From contig NC_069678.1 of assembly GCF_023699985.2 (NCBI RefSeq), positions 66,272,798 through 66,336,797 of the forward strand: a stretch of 64,000 nt of DNA, read 5' to 3'. The DNA comes from Odocoileus virginianus (Eukaryota > Chordata > Mammalia > Artiodactyla > Cervidae). The translations under genes were made by a program, and so were the position numbers. Shown piece by piece: positions 19,930 through 30,599 of this stretch. Numbering within the stretch: the first letter of the stretch is position 1; each line of letters opens with the position of its first letter. The notes under the pieces were generated by a model. It was not told the DNA's origin, did no database searches, and saw only the letters and a list, made by a program, of their open reading frames with translations.

Positions 19930-22900
19930 TTTGTCTTTCTGACTCACTTACTCTGTATAATAGGTTCTAGGTTCACCCACCTCATTAGAACTGACTCAAA
20001 TACGTTCCTTTTTATGGCTGAGTAATATTCCATTGTGTATATGTACCACAACTTCTTTATCCATTCATCTCTTGATGGACATCTAGGTGGTTTCCATGTT
20101 CCAGCTATTGTAAATAGTGCTGCAATGAACAATGGGATACATGTGTCTTTTTCAATTTTTGTTTCCTCAGGATATATGCCTAGGAGAGGGATTGCAAGGT
20201 CGTATGGTGGTTTTATCCTAGTTTTTTAAGGAATCTCCACAGCGTCTTCCATAGTGGCTGTATCAATTTACATTGCCAACAACAGTGCAAGAATGTTCCC
20301 TTTTCTCCTCACCCTCTCCAGCATTTACTGTTTGTAGAGTTTTTGATGATGGACATTCTGACAGGTGTGAGGTTATATTTCATTGTAGTTTTGATTTGCA
20401 TTTCTTGAATAATGAGGGACACTGAGCATTTTTTCATGTATTTGTTAGCCATCTGTATGTCTTCTTTGGAGAAATGTCTGTTTAGGTCTTTCTCCACATT
20501 TTAATTGGGTTGTTTGTTTTTCTGGCATTGAGTTTTATGAGCTGCTTGTATATTTTGGAAATTAATCCTTTGTCAGTTCTTTCATTTGCTATTATTTCCT
20601 CCAGTTCTGAGGGTTGTCTTTTCACCTTGCTTATAGCCTCCTTTGCTGTGCAGAAGCTTTTAAGTTTAATAAGGTTCCAATTGTTTACTTTTGTTTTTAT
20701 TTCCATTACCCTAGGAGGTGGGTCACAGAGGATCTTGCTTTGATTTATGTTATCAGGTGTTCTGCCTATGTTTTCCTCAAAGAGTTTTATATTTTCTGGT
20801 CTTACATTTAGGTCTTTAATCCATTTTGAGTTTATCTTTGTGTATTGTGTTAGGAAGTGTCTAATTTCATACTTTTACATGTAGCTGTCCAGTTTTCACA
20901 GCACCAATTATTGAAGAGACTGTCTTTGTCCCATTGTATATTCTTGCCTCCTTTGTTGAAAATGTTACCCATAGGTGCATGGGGTTATTTCTGGGCTTTC
21001 TGTCTTGCTCCATAGGTCTATGTTTCTGTTTTTGTGCCAGTACCATACTCTCTTGATGACTATAGCTTTACAGTATAATCTGAAGTCAGGAAGTTGATTC
21101 CTCCAGCTCCATTCTTCATTCTCAGGGCTGCTTTAGCTATTTGGGGTCTTTTGTGTTTCCATATGAATTGTGAAATCTTTTCTTCTCATTCTATCAAAAA
21201 TGCCACTGGTATTTTGATAGGTATTGTATTGAATCTGTAGATTGCATTTGGTGGTATAGTCATTTTCACAAAATTGATTCTTTCTACCCAGGAATATGGA
21301 ATATGTCGCCATCTGTTTATGTCCTCTTTGATTTTTTTCATTATCGTCTTATAATTTTCTGTGTACAGTTCTTTTGTCTCCTTAGGTAAATATCTAGGAG
21401 TAAACTTAATTCTTTTTGTTGCAGTGGTGAATGGAATTGATTCCTTAATTTCTCTTTCTGATTTTTCATGGTTAATATATAGAAATGCAAGTGAATTCTG
21501 TGTATTGATTTTGTATCCTGCAACTTTGCTGAATACACTGATTAGCTCTAATAATTTTCTGATACTATGTTTAGGATTTTCTATGTATAGTATCATGTCA
21601 TCTGCAAACAATGAGAGCTTTACTTCTTTTCTGATCTGGATTCCTTTTATTTCTTTTTCTTCTCTGATGACTGTAGATAGGACTTCCAAAGCTATGCTGA
21701 ATAATAGTGGTAAAAGTGGACACCCTTGTCTCATTCCTGATCTTAGGGGGAATGCTTTCAGAAATTCACCATTGAGAATAATGTTTGCTGTAGGCTTATC
21801 ACATACGGCCTTTACTATATTGAGGTAGTTTCCTTCTATGCCCATTTTTTGAAGAGTTTTAATCATAAATGGGTGCTGAATTTTGCCAAAGGCTTTTACT
21901 GTGTCTATTGAGATGATCATATGATTTTTATCTTTCAGTTTGTTAATATGGTGTATTACAGTGATTGATTTGCACGTATTGAAGAATCCTTGCATTCCAG
22001 GAATAAATCCAACTTGATCAAGGTGTATGAACTTTTTGATGTTTTGCTGAATTCTTTTTGCTAAAATTTTGATGAGGAATTTTGCATCTATGTTCATCAG
22101 TGTTTCTGGCCTGTGGTTTTCTTTTTTTGTGTTGTCTTTGTCTGGTTTTGGTATCAGGGTGATGGTGGCCTCGTAGAATGTGTTTGAAAGTGTTCCTTCC
22201 TCTGCAATTTTTTGAAAGAGTTTCAGAAGGATAGGCATTAACTCTTCTCTACATATTTTATAGAATTCTCCTGTGAAGCCATCTGGTCCTGGGCTTTTGT
22301 TTTTGGGGAGTTTTGATCACAGCTTCAATTTCAGTGCTTGTAACTGGGTTGTTCATAATATCTAATTCTTCCTGGTTCAGTCTTGGAAAGTGGAACTTTT
22401 CTAAAAATCTGTCCATTTCTTCCAGGTTATCTATTTTATTGCCATATAGTTGTGCTTAATAATCTCTTATAATCCTTTGTATTTCTGCATTGTCTGTTGT
22501 AACTGCTCCTTTTTCATCTCTAATTTTGTTGATTTGATTCTTCTCTCTTTTTTCTTGATAGGTCTAGCTAAGGGTTTGTCAATTTTGTTTGTCTTCCCAA
22601 AGAACCAGCTTTTAGTTTTATTAATCTTTACTAATTTTTCTTGCATTTCTTTTTCATTTCTGCTCAGATCTTTATGATTTCTTTCCTTCTACTAATCTTG
22701 GGGTTTTCTTGTTCTTCTTTTTCCAGTTGCTTTAGGTGTAAAGTTAGGTTGTCTATTCAATGTTTTTCTTGCTTCTTGAGGTAGGATTATATAAACTTCC
22801 CTCTTAGAACTGCTTTTGGTGCATCCCATAGGTTTTGAGTTGTCGTGTTCTCATTGTCATTTGTTTCTAGGAATTTTTTGATTTCCCTTTTGATTTCTTC

Positions 22901-23682
22901 AGTAATCTGTTGGTTATGTAGAAACGTGTTGCTTAATCTCCATGTGTTTGTGTTTCTTACAGTTTTTTTTTTTGTAATTGATATCTAATCTCATAGCGTT
23001 GTGGTTTAAGAAGATGATACAATTTCAATTTTCTTAAGTTTTCTGAGGTTGATTTGTGACCCAAGATGTGATCTATCCTGGAGAATGTTCCATGTGCACT
23101 TGAGAAGAAGGTATATTCTTCTGCATTTAGATGGAATGTCTTGAAGATATCAATGAGATCCATCTCATTTGATATATCATTTAATACTTGTGTTTCCTTA
23201 TTAATTTTCTGTTTTGTTGATCTGTCCATTGATGTGAGTGGGGTGTTAAATTCTCCTATTATTATTATGTTACTGTCAATTTCTCTTTTTATGTCTGTTA
23301 GTGTTTGTCTTATGTATTGAGGTACTCCTATGTTGAGTGCATAGATATTTATAACTGTTATGTCTTCCTCTTGGATTGATCCCTTGATCATTATGTAGTG
23401 TCCTTCTTTATCTGTTGTAATCTTCTTTATTTTAAGGTCTATTTCTTCTGATATGAGTATTGCTACTCCAGCTTTCTTTTGCTTCCCATTTGCATGGAAT
23501 ATGATTTTCCATCCTCTCACTTTCAGTCTACATGTGCCTTTAGATATGAAGTGGGATTTCTTGTGATAGCGTATATATGGGTCTTGTTTTTGTATCCATT
23601 CAGCCAGTCTGTGTTTTTTGGTTGGAGCATTTAATCCATGTACATTTAAAATAATTATTGATATATATGTTACTATTTCCAT
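19930..23682 (-). pseudogene. L1 ORF2 (endonuclease-reverse transcriptase), decayed
   Basis: The frame begins at an ATG complement at 23680-23682 (peptide MEIVTYISIIILNVHGLNAP). The endonuclease segment (22957-23682, 241 residues) keeps the SRIDHILGHK region. It has KKSH where the family has QETH, losing the catalytic Glu, and GEFNTPL for GDFNTPL. The RT segment (21186-22238, 350 residues) has SIDTVKAFGKIQHPF (family KAFDK), MRQGCPLLPLLFS and an intact LSLFADDMILY catalytic motif. C-terminal pieces lie at 19944-20132, 20309-20497 and 20482-20706. Several frame changes separate them. In an active L1 this protein nicks DNA and reverse-transcribes L1 RNA; here it cannot be made. Confidence 0.9.
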
Positions 23683-23739
23683 TTACTTAATTGTTTTGGG
23701 TTGATTTTGTAGATCTTTTTCTTCTGTTGTCTTTCTTGA

Positions 23740-24635
23740 CTATATAAGTCCCTTTAACATTTAACATTTGTTGTAAAGCTGGTTTGGTGATACAGAATTC
23801 TGTTAACTTTTGCTTGTCTGAAAAGCTTTTTATTTCTCCACCATTTTTGAATGAGACCCTTTCCGGGTACAGTTATCTTGGTTGTAGATTTTTCCCTTTC
23901 AGTACTTTAAATATATCCTGCCATTCCCTTCTGGCCTGCAGAGTTTCTGCTGAAAGATCAGCTGTTAAGTGTATGGGGTTTCCCTTGTATATTACTTGTT
24001 GCTTCTTCCTTGCTGCTTTTCATGCTCTTTCTTAGTGTTTAGTCTTTTTAAGTTTGTTTAGTATGTGTCTTGGCGTGTTTCTCCTTGGATTTATACTGTA
24101 TGGGATTCTTTGTGCCTCTTGGATTTGATTGACTATTTCCTCTTCCTTGTTGGGGAAATTTTTAACTATAATCTCTTCAAAAATTTTCTCATACCCTAAT
24201 TTTCTCTTCTTCTTCTGGGACATGTATAACTCAGATGTTGGTTTGTTTGTTATTGTCCCAGAGGCCTCTGAGACCATCTTCCATTCTTTTCATTTTTTTG
24301 ACTTTATTCTGCTCTTCAGAAGTTATTTCCACCATTTTATCTTCCAGCTCACTGGTTTGTTCTTCTGCCTCAGATATTCTGCTATTGATTCCTTCTAGAG
24401 TATTTTTAATTTCAGTAATTGTGTTGTTTATCTCTGTGTGTTTATTCTTTAATTCTTCTAGATCTTTGTTAATTGATTCTTGCATTTTCTCCATTTTGTT
24501 TTCAAGGTTTTTGATCATCTTTACTGTCATCATTCTGAATTCTTTTTCAGGTAGTTTGCCCATTTCCTCATTTATTTGGACTTCTGTGTTTCTAGTTTGT
24601 TCCTTCATTTGAGTAGTATTTCTCTGCTTTTTCAT
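23740..24635 (-). pseudogene. L1 ORF1 (RNA-binding coiled-coil protein), frameshifted
   Basis: The start MKKQRNTTQMKEQTRN lies at the 24635 end, closely matching the ORF1 start of the L1 at 33032. The N-terminal 134 residues contain the heptad-rich coiled coil (IKNLENKMEKMQESINKDLE and following). The frame breaks after LRGLWDNNKQ. A second frame (24032-24277) carries KIFEEIIVKNFPNKEEEIV and INPRRNTPRHIL of the RRM region. Further C-terminal sequence continues towards 23740 in broken frame. ORF1p normally trimerises and coats L1 RNA. Confidence 0.85.
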
Positions 24636-27509
24636 TTTTTTTTTAACTTACTGTGTTTGACGTCTCCTTTTCCCAGATTTCAAGGTTGAATTCTTTCTTC
24701 CTTTTGGTTTCTGCCCTTCTAAGGTTGGTCCAGTGGGTTCATGTAAGCTTCATATAGGGTGAGATTTGTGCTGAGTTTTTGTTTGTTTGTTTATTATTCC
24801 TCTGATGGGCAAGGCTGAGTGAGGTGGTAATCCTCTCTGCTGATGATTTGGCTTGTATTTTTGTTTTGTTTGTTGTTTAGATGAGGCATCCTGCACAGGG
24901 TGCTACTGGTGGCTGGGTGATGCTGGGTCTTGTGTTCAGGTGGTTTCCTTTGTGTGAGTTCTCACTATGTGATGCTCCCCAGGGTTAGTTCTCTGGTCGT
25001 CTAGGGTCTTGGAGTCAGTGCTCCCACTCCAAAGGCTCAGGGCTTGATCTCTGATCAGGAACGAAGATTCCACAAGTGGTTTGTTATGGCATTAAGTGAG
25101 ATTAAAACAAATATCCAAAAATGAGAAACCAAAGATGAACCCCAGACAAATGGCAGTTACAAAATCAGGCAAATAATAACTAAAATAATAGAACATACAC
25201 ATGTACACCTATGAGCAAAGTCAACACAGTCCAACAAAAATAAAGTACAGTAGATTGACCTGGTGAACAAAGGAATTCAAAAATTTTATTTACCAGTTAA
25301 GAACAAAACTAACTAAAACACATCTTGAAAACAAAACTAAAACAAGGTGCCAAGTGGGGAATAAAGCAATGAAAACAAAACTAGCAAATATGTTGAGAGA
25401 AAAGGAAAGAAAGAAAAGAAAGAATAGGTAGGCAAAGTTAAATAAAGGTAGATAAAGAAGATTTATATACATTAAAGATTAACTACAAGGGGGTAAGAAC
25501 AGTAGGAAAAGCAAACAAAGGAATAAATGTAGACAAAATAATAATAGGTTTAAAAATTTTTTTAAAAGAGAGAGAGAAAAAAAGAAAACTCCACAGAACT
25601 GGAAAAGCCAAACATAGAGGCAGAGGTTTATAAGAACAATAAAAAAAAAGTGACTGAGAAAAAAAAAAGTTCAAAAGCTTAATTAGATTTCATAATGCCA
25701 TAAAAACGACAACTACAACAGAGCAGGGGGAAAAAGGGAAAAGAAAAAAAATCCAAAAGAATCTACCAAACAAGTTAAAAACACAAGAATAATAAATGTT
25801 TTTCTTGATTCACTGCTGTCAGAGTCCTTTCCCTCGCTGGGAGTCACAGTCCACCTCACCTCCGCAGGATGCCCTCCACACTGTGCTGATCTCTGGACCT
25901 GCTGTAGGGGCAGCTCAGATTCTAATCTAGTCTTACTCCTGTGTGTTCTTGCCTCCAATGTCCACAGCTATCAGAACTAGTGCATTTTCTTTTGTGGGAG
26001 CTCTCAGTGATCTTTTATATATTCCATAGACAGAGTCTGGCTAGTTGATCGTGTGGATTTAATCTGCAGCTTGTACAGCTGGTGGGAAGGTTTTGGGTGT
26101 TCTTCCTTAGCAACACTGCCTCTGGGTTTCAACTGTGGTTTTATTTCCACCTCTGCATGTGGGTCGTCCACTGCGTTTGCTCCTGAGGCTGCCCTGGAGG
26201 ACTCGGGTTTGCCCCTGTGAGGGCCAGGTGTGGAGGTGGTGCAGCTGCTTGGGTCGCAGGGGTTCTGGCAGCACCAGGTACTCAGGGGAGTCCTAGGGCA
26301 GCAGGAAAAATAGTGCTCTAGAAGGGTATGGCAACCAGTATTGGCCAATATGCTTCAGTATTCTTACCTGGAGAACCCCTCTCCCTGACAGAGAAGCCTG
26401 GCAGGCCACAGTCTACAGGGTCACAAAGAATCAGACACTACCGAAGCGATCCTTGCGTGCGTAGATGCAAGACTTTTTTTTTGCCTGTGGTAGTTCTGCC
26501 CCAGGGAGAGTTGAGCGTGAAGAAGGCACAGCTGCTTGGCTTGTGGGCACCCTGGTGACACCAAGTGTGCAGAGACATGGACTGTCTCTGCTGCAGGACT
26601 TATGGCCCTATCAGAGACTTTTTTCAAGCCTCTTGTAGCTGGTGATCAGAAGGCCTCTTTGGCTTGTCTTTCTCCATAGCTCTGCCCATTCAAGGCTCCC
26701 TTGCCTGGGGTCCTCCTCTGTTGCTGGGAAAGTCAGGCACACAGAGGGGCTCCCTGACTGGGATCCTACTCTGTAGATAGGCACATCAGACACTTAAAGG
26801 GGCACCTTGGGGGCGGGTCCTACTCTGTAGTTCAGTGCCTCAGGCGTTTGATGGGCCAGCCTTTCTGTTGTTCAGCTGCTGATGCTGGCGTGTGGGGAAA
26901 GGGAGGCTGTGGTGATGGCTCCACCCACTACACGTGACTCAGCAGTATCCCCTTGCTTCCGTGGCTGCCAGGCTTTCCCCCACAGGCATTTCCCACCACA
27001 ATATCCTCCTTCACATCCCCTCAATCTGTCTCTCCACAGTCAATAGCAGCCCTCGCCCTGGGATTGCTCCACAATCCCTAAACTCCAGCTCCCAGCCACT
27101 GCACCTTCCAGGGGACCTGTGTTCCTGTCTGGGGTATGTATGGCTGCGGCAAGGACTGTCTGATTCTCATTCCGTTTAGGCTGCCACAGATCAGCTATTT
27201 CACTCTCAGCCTTAAATGTTTCTCCTCTGACTCAGACAATTGCCCCGATGTGGGGATCAGACCCCTGCTTCAGTTCCCCTGCCAGCCAAGGCAGGTCCAG
27301 TCCTACTAACACTCCTGTTTTTTCCCCTAGTTCCTTCATCCTACCAAGTTTTGTGTGGTTCTATATATTCTTTTCCACTGGTCAGGTACTCCTGTCCACT
27401 CTCAGCTGGTGTTCTGCATGCACTTCTGTGTCTGAAGGTGTATTCTTGATGTATCCATGGAGAGAGATGTATTCCACGTCCACCTACTCCTCCACCATCT
27501 TGTTCTCCT
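24636..27509 (-). promoter_or_regulatory. L1 5' UTR / promoter region (minus-strand L1)
   Basis: A 2.9-kb non-coding 5' segment of the antisense L1. It includes an A-rich part (25090-25800 on the plus strand), a GC-richer promoter-proximal half (25800-27500) and a SINE-like block (26323-26450). The outer end carries CCACCATCTTG (27492-27502), which reads CAAGATGGTGG on the L1 strand and resembles a YY1 site at the usual L1 5'-end position. Activity is unproven. Confidence 0.6.
26323..26450 (+). mobile_element. Bov-tA-like block inside the L1 5' UTR
   Basis: 'atgcttcagtattcttacct', 'gagaagcctggcaggccaca' and 'gtcacaaagaatcagacact' match the 3' half of Bov-tA in opposite orientation to the L1. 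There is no SINE head and no clear TSD. It may be a fixed part of this L1 subfamily's 5' UTR rather than a private insertion. Confidence 0.65.
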
Positions 27510-27604
27510 AAAACAGTTTTAACTACTTATTATATTTAACATATATGTAGAATTAAGGTTTATAACAATGGTAACACAAAATAGTGCACCATCATGGTTT
27601 ACTC
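27510..27604. other. L1 5' flank
   Basis: AT-rich unique DNA immediately outside the minus-strand L1, including the possible TSD AAACAGTTTT at 27511-27520. Confidence 0.4.
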
Positions 27605-27750
27605 ATGTTATTTACTATCTCTGAAACTTGATTTAAAAAAATGTTAGTGTCATGGGGTTTTATGAAGGTTTTGTGTGACAAATATGTATGAAAGAGCTTA
27701 GCAAAGCACTTCACACATAACTGGGACTCAATATGTGTAAGTTCATCATT
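27605..27750 (+). mobile_element. MIR SINE remnant
   Basis: 'atttactatctctgaaactt', 'tgaaagagcttagcaaagca' and 'acataactgggactcaatat' match the sense MIR tail (core decayed). Confidence 0.65.
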
Positions 27751-28048
27751 AGAGTCTAGACCTAGTTTTATATTTACCAGTTGTTAGATGATTTTTACCA
27801 GTAATTTCATTTTTAAACAAGTGAATATTTAGTGTATATTATTTATACTCTGGATATTTTATTAAATGTTTCATTGTTCATAAACACTCTGTTAAATAAA
27901 CAATATTATCATAAAAAACAAACAAAAAAAAGAGGATAATAAAAGCAAATTGAATTTAAGGCAGGAGGTATGCCCCCTTCCCAGGGTAAAATTGAGATTC
28001 ATTCCCTGTGTACTGATACTCCAAGACTAGAAGAGCAGGACAATAAAG
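27751..28048. other. Unassigned AT-rich DNA
   Basis: No gene or repeat recognised. It contains an A-rich stretch (27913-27950). Confidence 0.4.
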
Positions 28049-28056
28049 AGAGAAGG

Positions 28057-28267
28057 AGGAGTCTCCCTGGCTCAGACAGTAATGAATCTGTCTACAATAG
28101 AGGAGACGCAGGTTTGACCCCTGGGTTGGGAAGATCCTCTGGAGAAGGGAATGGCAATCCATTCCAATGTCTTACCTGGAAAATTCCATGGACAGAGGAA
28201 CCTGATGGGTTAGAGTCCATGGACTTTCAAAGAGTCGGACATGACTGAGCAACTAACACATACGCAC
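28057..28267 (+). mobile_element. Bov-tA SINE with perfect TSD
   Basis: Sense copy from 'agtctccctggctcagacag' to 'gagcaactaacacatacgc'. Perfect 8-bp TSD AGAGAAGG at 28049-28056 and 28268-28275. Confidence 0.92.
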
Positions 28268-28275
28268 AGAGAAGG

Positions 28276-28714
28276 TAGGGCTCTGCCCAGATAGAATATG
28301 AGACCACATATTTCTCATTCTCTAGGTCAGGAGACCTCCTTGACAACATGCAGAAGGGTTCCTTGGGGGTCAAAGGGGAGTGATGTCAACTGATGCTCAT
28401 TACCTGTAGGTCCCTCCGGGGGAATCTATCTTGGCTAAGTGTTGGATGTGCACGCATGGGAGGATTCTGGGATATACCAAATATGGTCTCTGAACCAGGC
28501 AAATCCGATGATTGGCTAAAGGAAACCCAGAAAAAGTGCCCCATATGAATAATAAACTGCCATGAGGGTTTGACTCAGCGACTCTCTCTCTGAGTCTGCC
28601 TGTCTTTCTATACACATGTATTGTACCTTTTCCCTCCTAAGAAATATATATTCACTACTTTCCATCTTTGTGAGAATTCTTTTTCTGAAAAGCTGGAGGG
28701 CAAGGGCCTTGTCA
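28276..28714 (+). mobile_element. Probable ERV LTR
   Basis: About 440 bp, non-coding, with AATAATAAACT at 28548-28558 (a polyadenylation-signal context) and a CT-rich U5-like stretch (28580-28700). A tRNA-Glu-like sequence follows at 28715. The same order, LTR with AATAATAAACT then tRNA-Glu-like sequence, recurs on the minus strand at 42019-41850, supporting one ERV family. No viral reading frame is intact. Confidence 0.5.
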
Positions 28715-28800
28715 CTGGCCACTGGTCTAGTGGCTAGGATTTGATGCTCTCACTATTGCTACCTTACCTCAGTCTCTGGCCAGGCACTGAAGTCCTGCTT
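28715..28800 (+). repeat. tRNA-Glu-like sequence downstream of an LTR
   Basis: GGTCTAGTGGCTAGGATT at 28724-28741 matches the 5' half (D-arm, box A) of tRNA-Glu, followed by 'gatgctctcactattgc' matching the anticodon arm. The T-arm part ('cctcagtctctggccagg') is decayed. It is not a functional tRNA: the acceptor ends do not pair and the B box is lost. It may be part of an ERV leader or a tRNA-derived SINE. Confidence 0.5.
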
Positions 28801-28974
28801 CAAGTCACAGCAGGCCAAGGCCACCCAAGATCAAGTTCAAGTGCTCTAAATTTCTTGAATTGCCAAAGTGGTGAAAATACTAATTTATAAAAGAATTATA
28901 ACTGAGGATATATGTTGTAATCTGTAAAATAACTATAAAGAAAAAAAATTTTAATGCATACTTAAATGATATAA
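28801..28974. other. Unassigned DNA
   Basis: No recognisable feature. It may be a continuation of the ERV-like unit ('cttcaagtcacagcaggcca'). Confidence 0.35.
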
Positions 28975-29107
28975 TAAAAGGATACATCATTAATACTAAG
29001 AAGACACTACAAAGAAAAAAAGACAAAAACCACAAAGGATAAAGAGAAAACAAATCAGAGGATAGCAGATTTTAATCCAAATATATCCCCAAGCACATTA
29101 CCACATT

Positions 29108-29522
29108 CAGTTCAGTTCAGTTCAGTCGCTCAGTCATGTCTGACACTTTGCAACCCCATGAACCACAGCACGCCAGGCCTCCCTGTCCATCACCAGCTCC
29201 CAGAGTTTACCCAAACTCATGTCTATTGAGTCCGTGATGCCATCTAACCATCTCATCCTCTGTCGTCCCCTTCCCCTCCTGCCTTCAATCTTTTCCAACA
29301 TCAGGGTCTTTTCAAATGAATCAGCTCTTCACATCAGGTGGCCAAAATACTGGAGTTTCAGCTTCAGCATCAGTCCTTCCAATGACCACCCAGGACTGAT
29401 CTCCTTTAGGATGGACTGGTTGGATCTCCTTGCAGTCCAATGGGCTCTCAAGAGTCTTCTCCAACACCACAGTTCAAAGGCATCAATTCTTCTGCACTCA
29501 GCTTTCTTTATAGTCCAACTCT
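29108..29522 (-). mobile_element. BovB LINE, 5'-truncated, with TSD
   Basis: Antisense 415-bp 3' end from the (TTCAG)n tail to 'ctttatagtccaactct'. TSD CACATTACCACATT (29094-29107) and CACATTATCACATT (29523-29536), one mismatch in 14. It interrupts the ancient L1. The plus-strand 134-residue frame at 29219-29623 is a shadow. Confidence 0.93.
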
Positions 29523-29778
29523 CACATTATCACATTAAATGTAATCAAAATAATCCAATAAAAACTGAAAATGTATCAAGCTGGGTATTCGACTATAGGC
29601 TATTTATAAAAGATGCATCTTAAATATAAGAACTTGGAAAATCTTGAGTAAAAAGAATGGAAGACAATGTACCAAGTAAATATTTATTATAAGAATGTTA
29701 GTATAGCTGTACATATCAGGCAAAGTAGGTTGCTGGATAACGAGTATTGATAAACAGTTTTTTTGTAACTATACAGTC

Positions 29779-30336
29779 ATGGAATTAAAAGATGCTTGCT
29801 CCTTGGAAGAAAAGTTGTGACAAACCTAGGCAGCATATTAAAAAACAGAGACATCACTTTGCTGACAAAGGTCCATCTAGTCAAAGCTATGGTTTTTATT
29901 TTTCTAATAGTCATGTATGGATGTGAGAGTTGGACCATAAAGAAAGTTGAGCATGAAGAATTAATGCTTTTGAACTGTGGGGTTGGAGAAGGCTCTTGAG
30001 AGTCCCTTGGGCTGCAAGGAGATCAAACCAGTCAATCCTAAATGAAATCAGTCCTGAATATTCATTGGAATGACTGATGCTGAAGCTGAAACTCCAATAC
30101 TTTGGCCACCTGATGGGAAGAACTGATTCACTGTAAAAGAACCTGATGCTGGGAAAGATAGAAGGCAGGAGGAGAAGGGAACGACAGAAGATGAGATGAA
30201 TGGATGGCATCACCAACTTGATGGACATGAGTTTGAGCAAGCTCTGTGAGTTGGTAATGGACAGGGAAGCCTGGTGTGCTGCAGTCCATGGGGTTGCAAA
30301 GAATCGGACATGACTGAGCCACTGAACTGAACTGAT
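29779..30336 (+). mobile_element. BovB LINE, 5'-truncated, sense
   Basis: 'aattaaaagatgcttgctcc', 'gtccatctagtcaaagctat', 'tgatgctgaagctgaaactc' and a final 'actgaactgaactgat' mark the BovB 3' region. A short C-terminal frame (29796-29999) is interrupted. The left edge is uncertain and no clear TSD was found. Confidence 0.88.
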
Positions 30337-30376
30337 GCTAAAAATATTGTAATAAATCAACAGTGCATTGGTGGAT

Positions 30377-30391
30377 AAAATCACCAATAAG
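30377..30391 (+). repeat. 5' target-site duplication of the plus-strand L1
   Basis: AAAATCACCAATAAG, identical to 38191-38205 (15/15). It fixes the L1 5' junction at 30392. Confidence 0.95.
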
Positions 30392-30404
30392 GAGGGGGAG
30401 GAGC

Positions 30405-30415
30405 CAAGATGGCGG
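30405..30415 (+). promoter_or_regulatory. YY1-type motif at the L1 5' end
   Basis: CAAGATGGCGG, the reverse of CCGCCATCTTG, is the consensus YY1 site that positions transcription start in mammalian L1 promoters. Seen in sequence; binding is not tested. Confidence 0.65.
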
Positions 30416-30599
30416 AGGAATAGGATGGGGAGACCACTTTCTCCCCTACAAATTCATCGGAAGAACATTTGAACGCTGAGCAAATTTCACAAAACAACTT
30501 CTGATCGCTAGCAGAGGACATCAGGCGCCCAGAAAAGCAGCCCATTGTCTTCGAAGGGAGGTAGGACAAAATATAAAAGATAAAAAGGGAGTCAAAAGA

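Larger units (their letters stand above)
19455..27509 (-). mobile_element. Near-full-length L1 LINE (non-L1_BT 5' UTR type)
   Basis: Antisense element with all parts: 3' UTR (19455-19930), ORF2 (about 19930-23682), ORF1 (about 23740-24635), and a long 5' UTR to the end at about 27509. The 5' end carries an AAGATGG word. A BovB fragment interrupts it (19816-19912). A 10-bp AAACAGTTTT word at 19413-19422 and 27511-27520 may be its TSD, but it is T-rich. Its 5' UTR differs clearly from that of the L1 at 30392, so it belongs to another ruminant L1 subfamily. Frameshifts in both ORFs make it immobile on its own. Confidence 0.9.

Noticed and set aside
21186..22238. 350-residue minus-strand frame, the longest in the window, as a host gene
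   Set aside because: It is L1 ORF2 reverse transcriptase (FADD, motif B and L1 gene order around it).
19413..27520. AAACAGTTTT as a firm TSD of the minus-strand L1
   Set aside because: Ten T/A-rich bases next to poly(T) could match by chance, so I kept it only as tentative.
28715..28800. Functional tRNA-Glu gene
   Set aside because: The T-arm/B box is decayed, acceptor ends do not pair, no T-run terminator, and it adjoins an LTR.
29101..29130. TTCAG direct repeats as a CRISPR-like or satellite array
   Set aside because: They are the simple tail of BovB, seen at 19816 and 57815 too.
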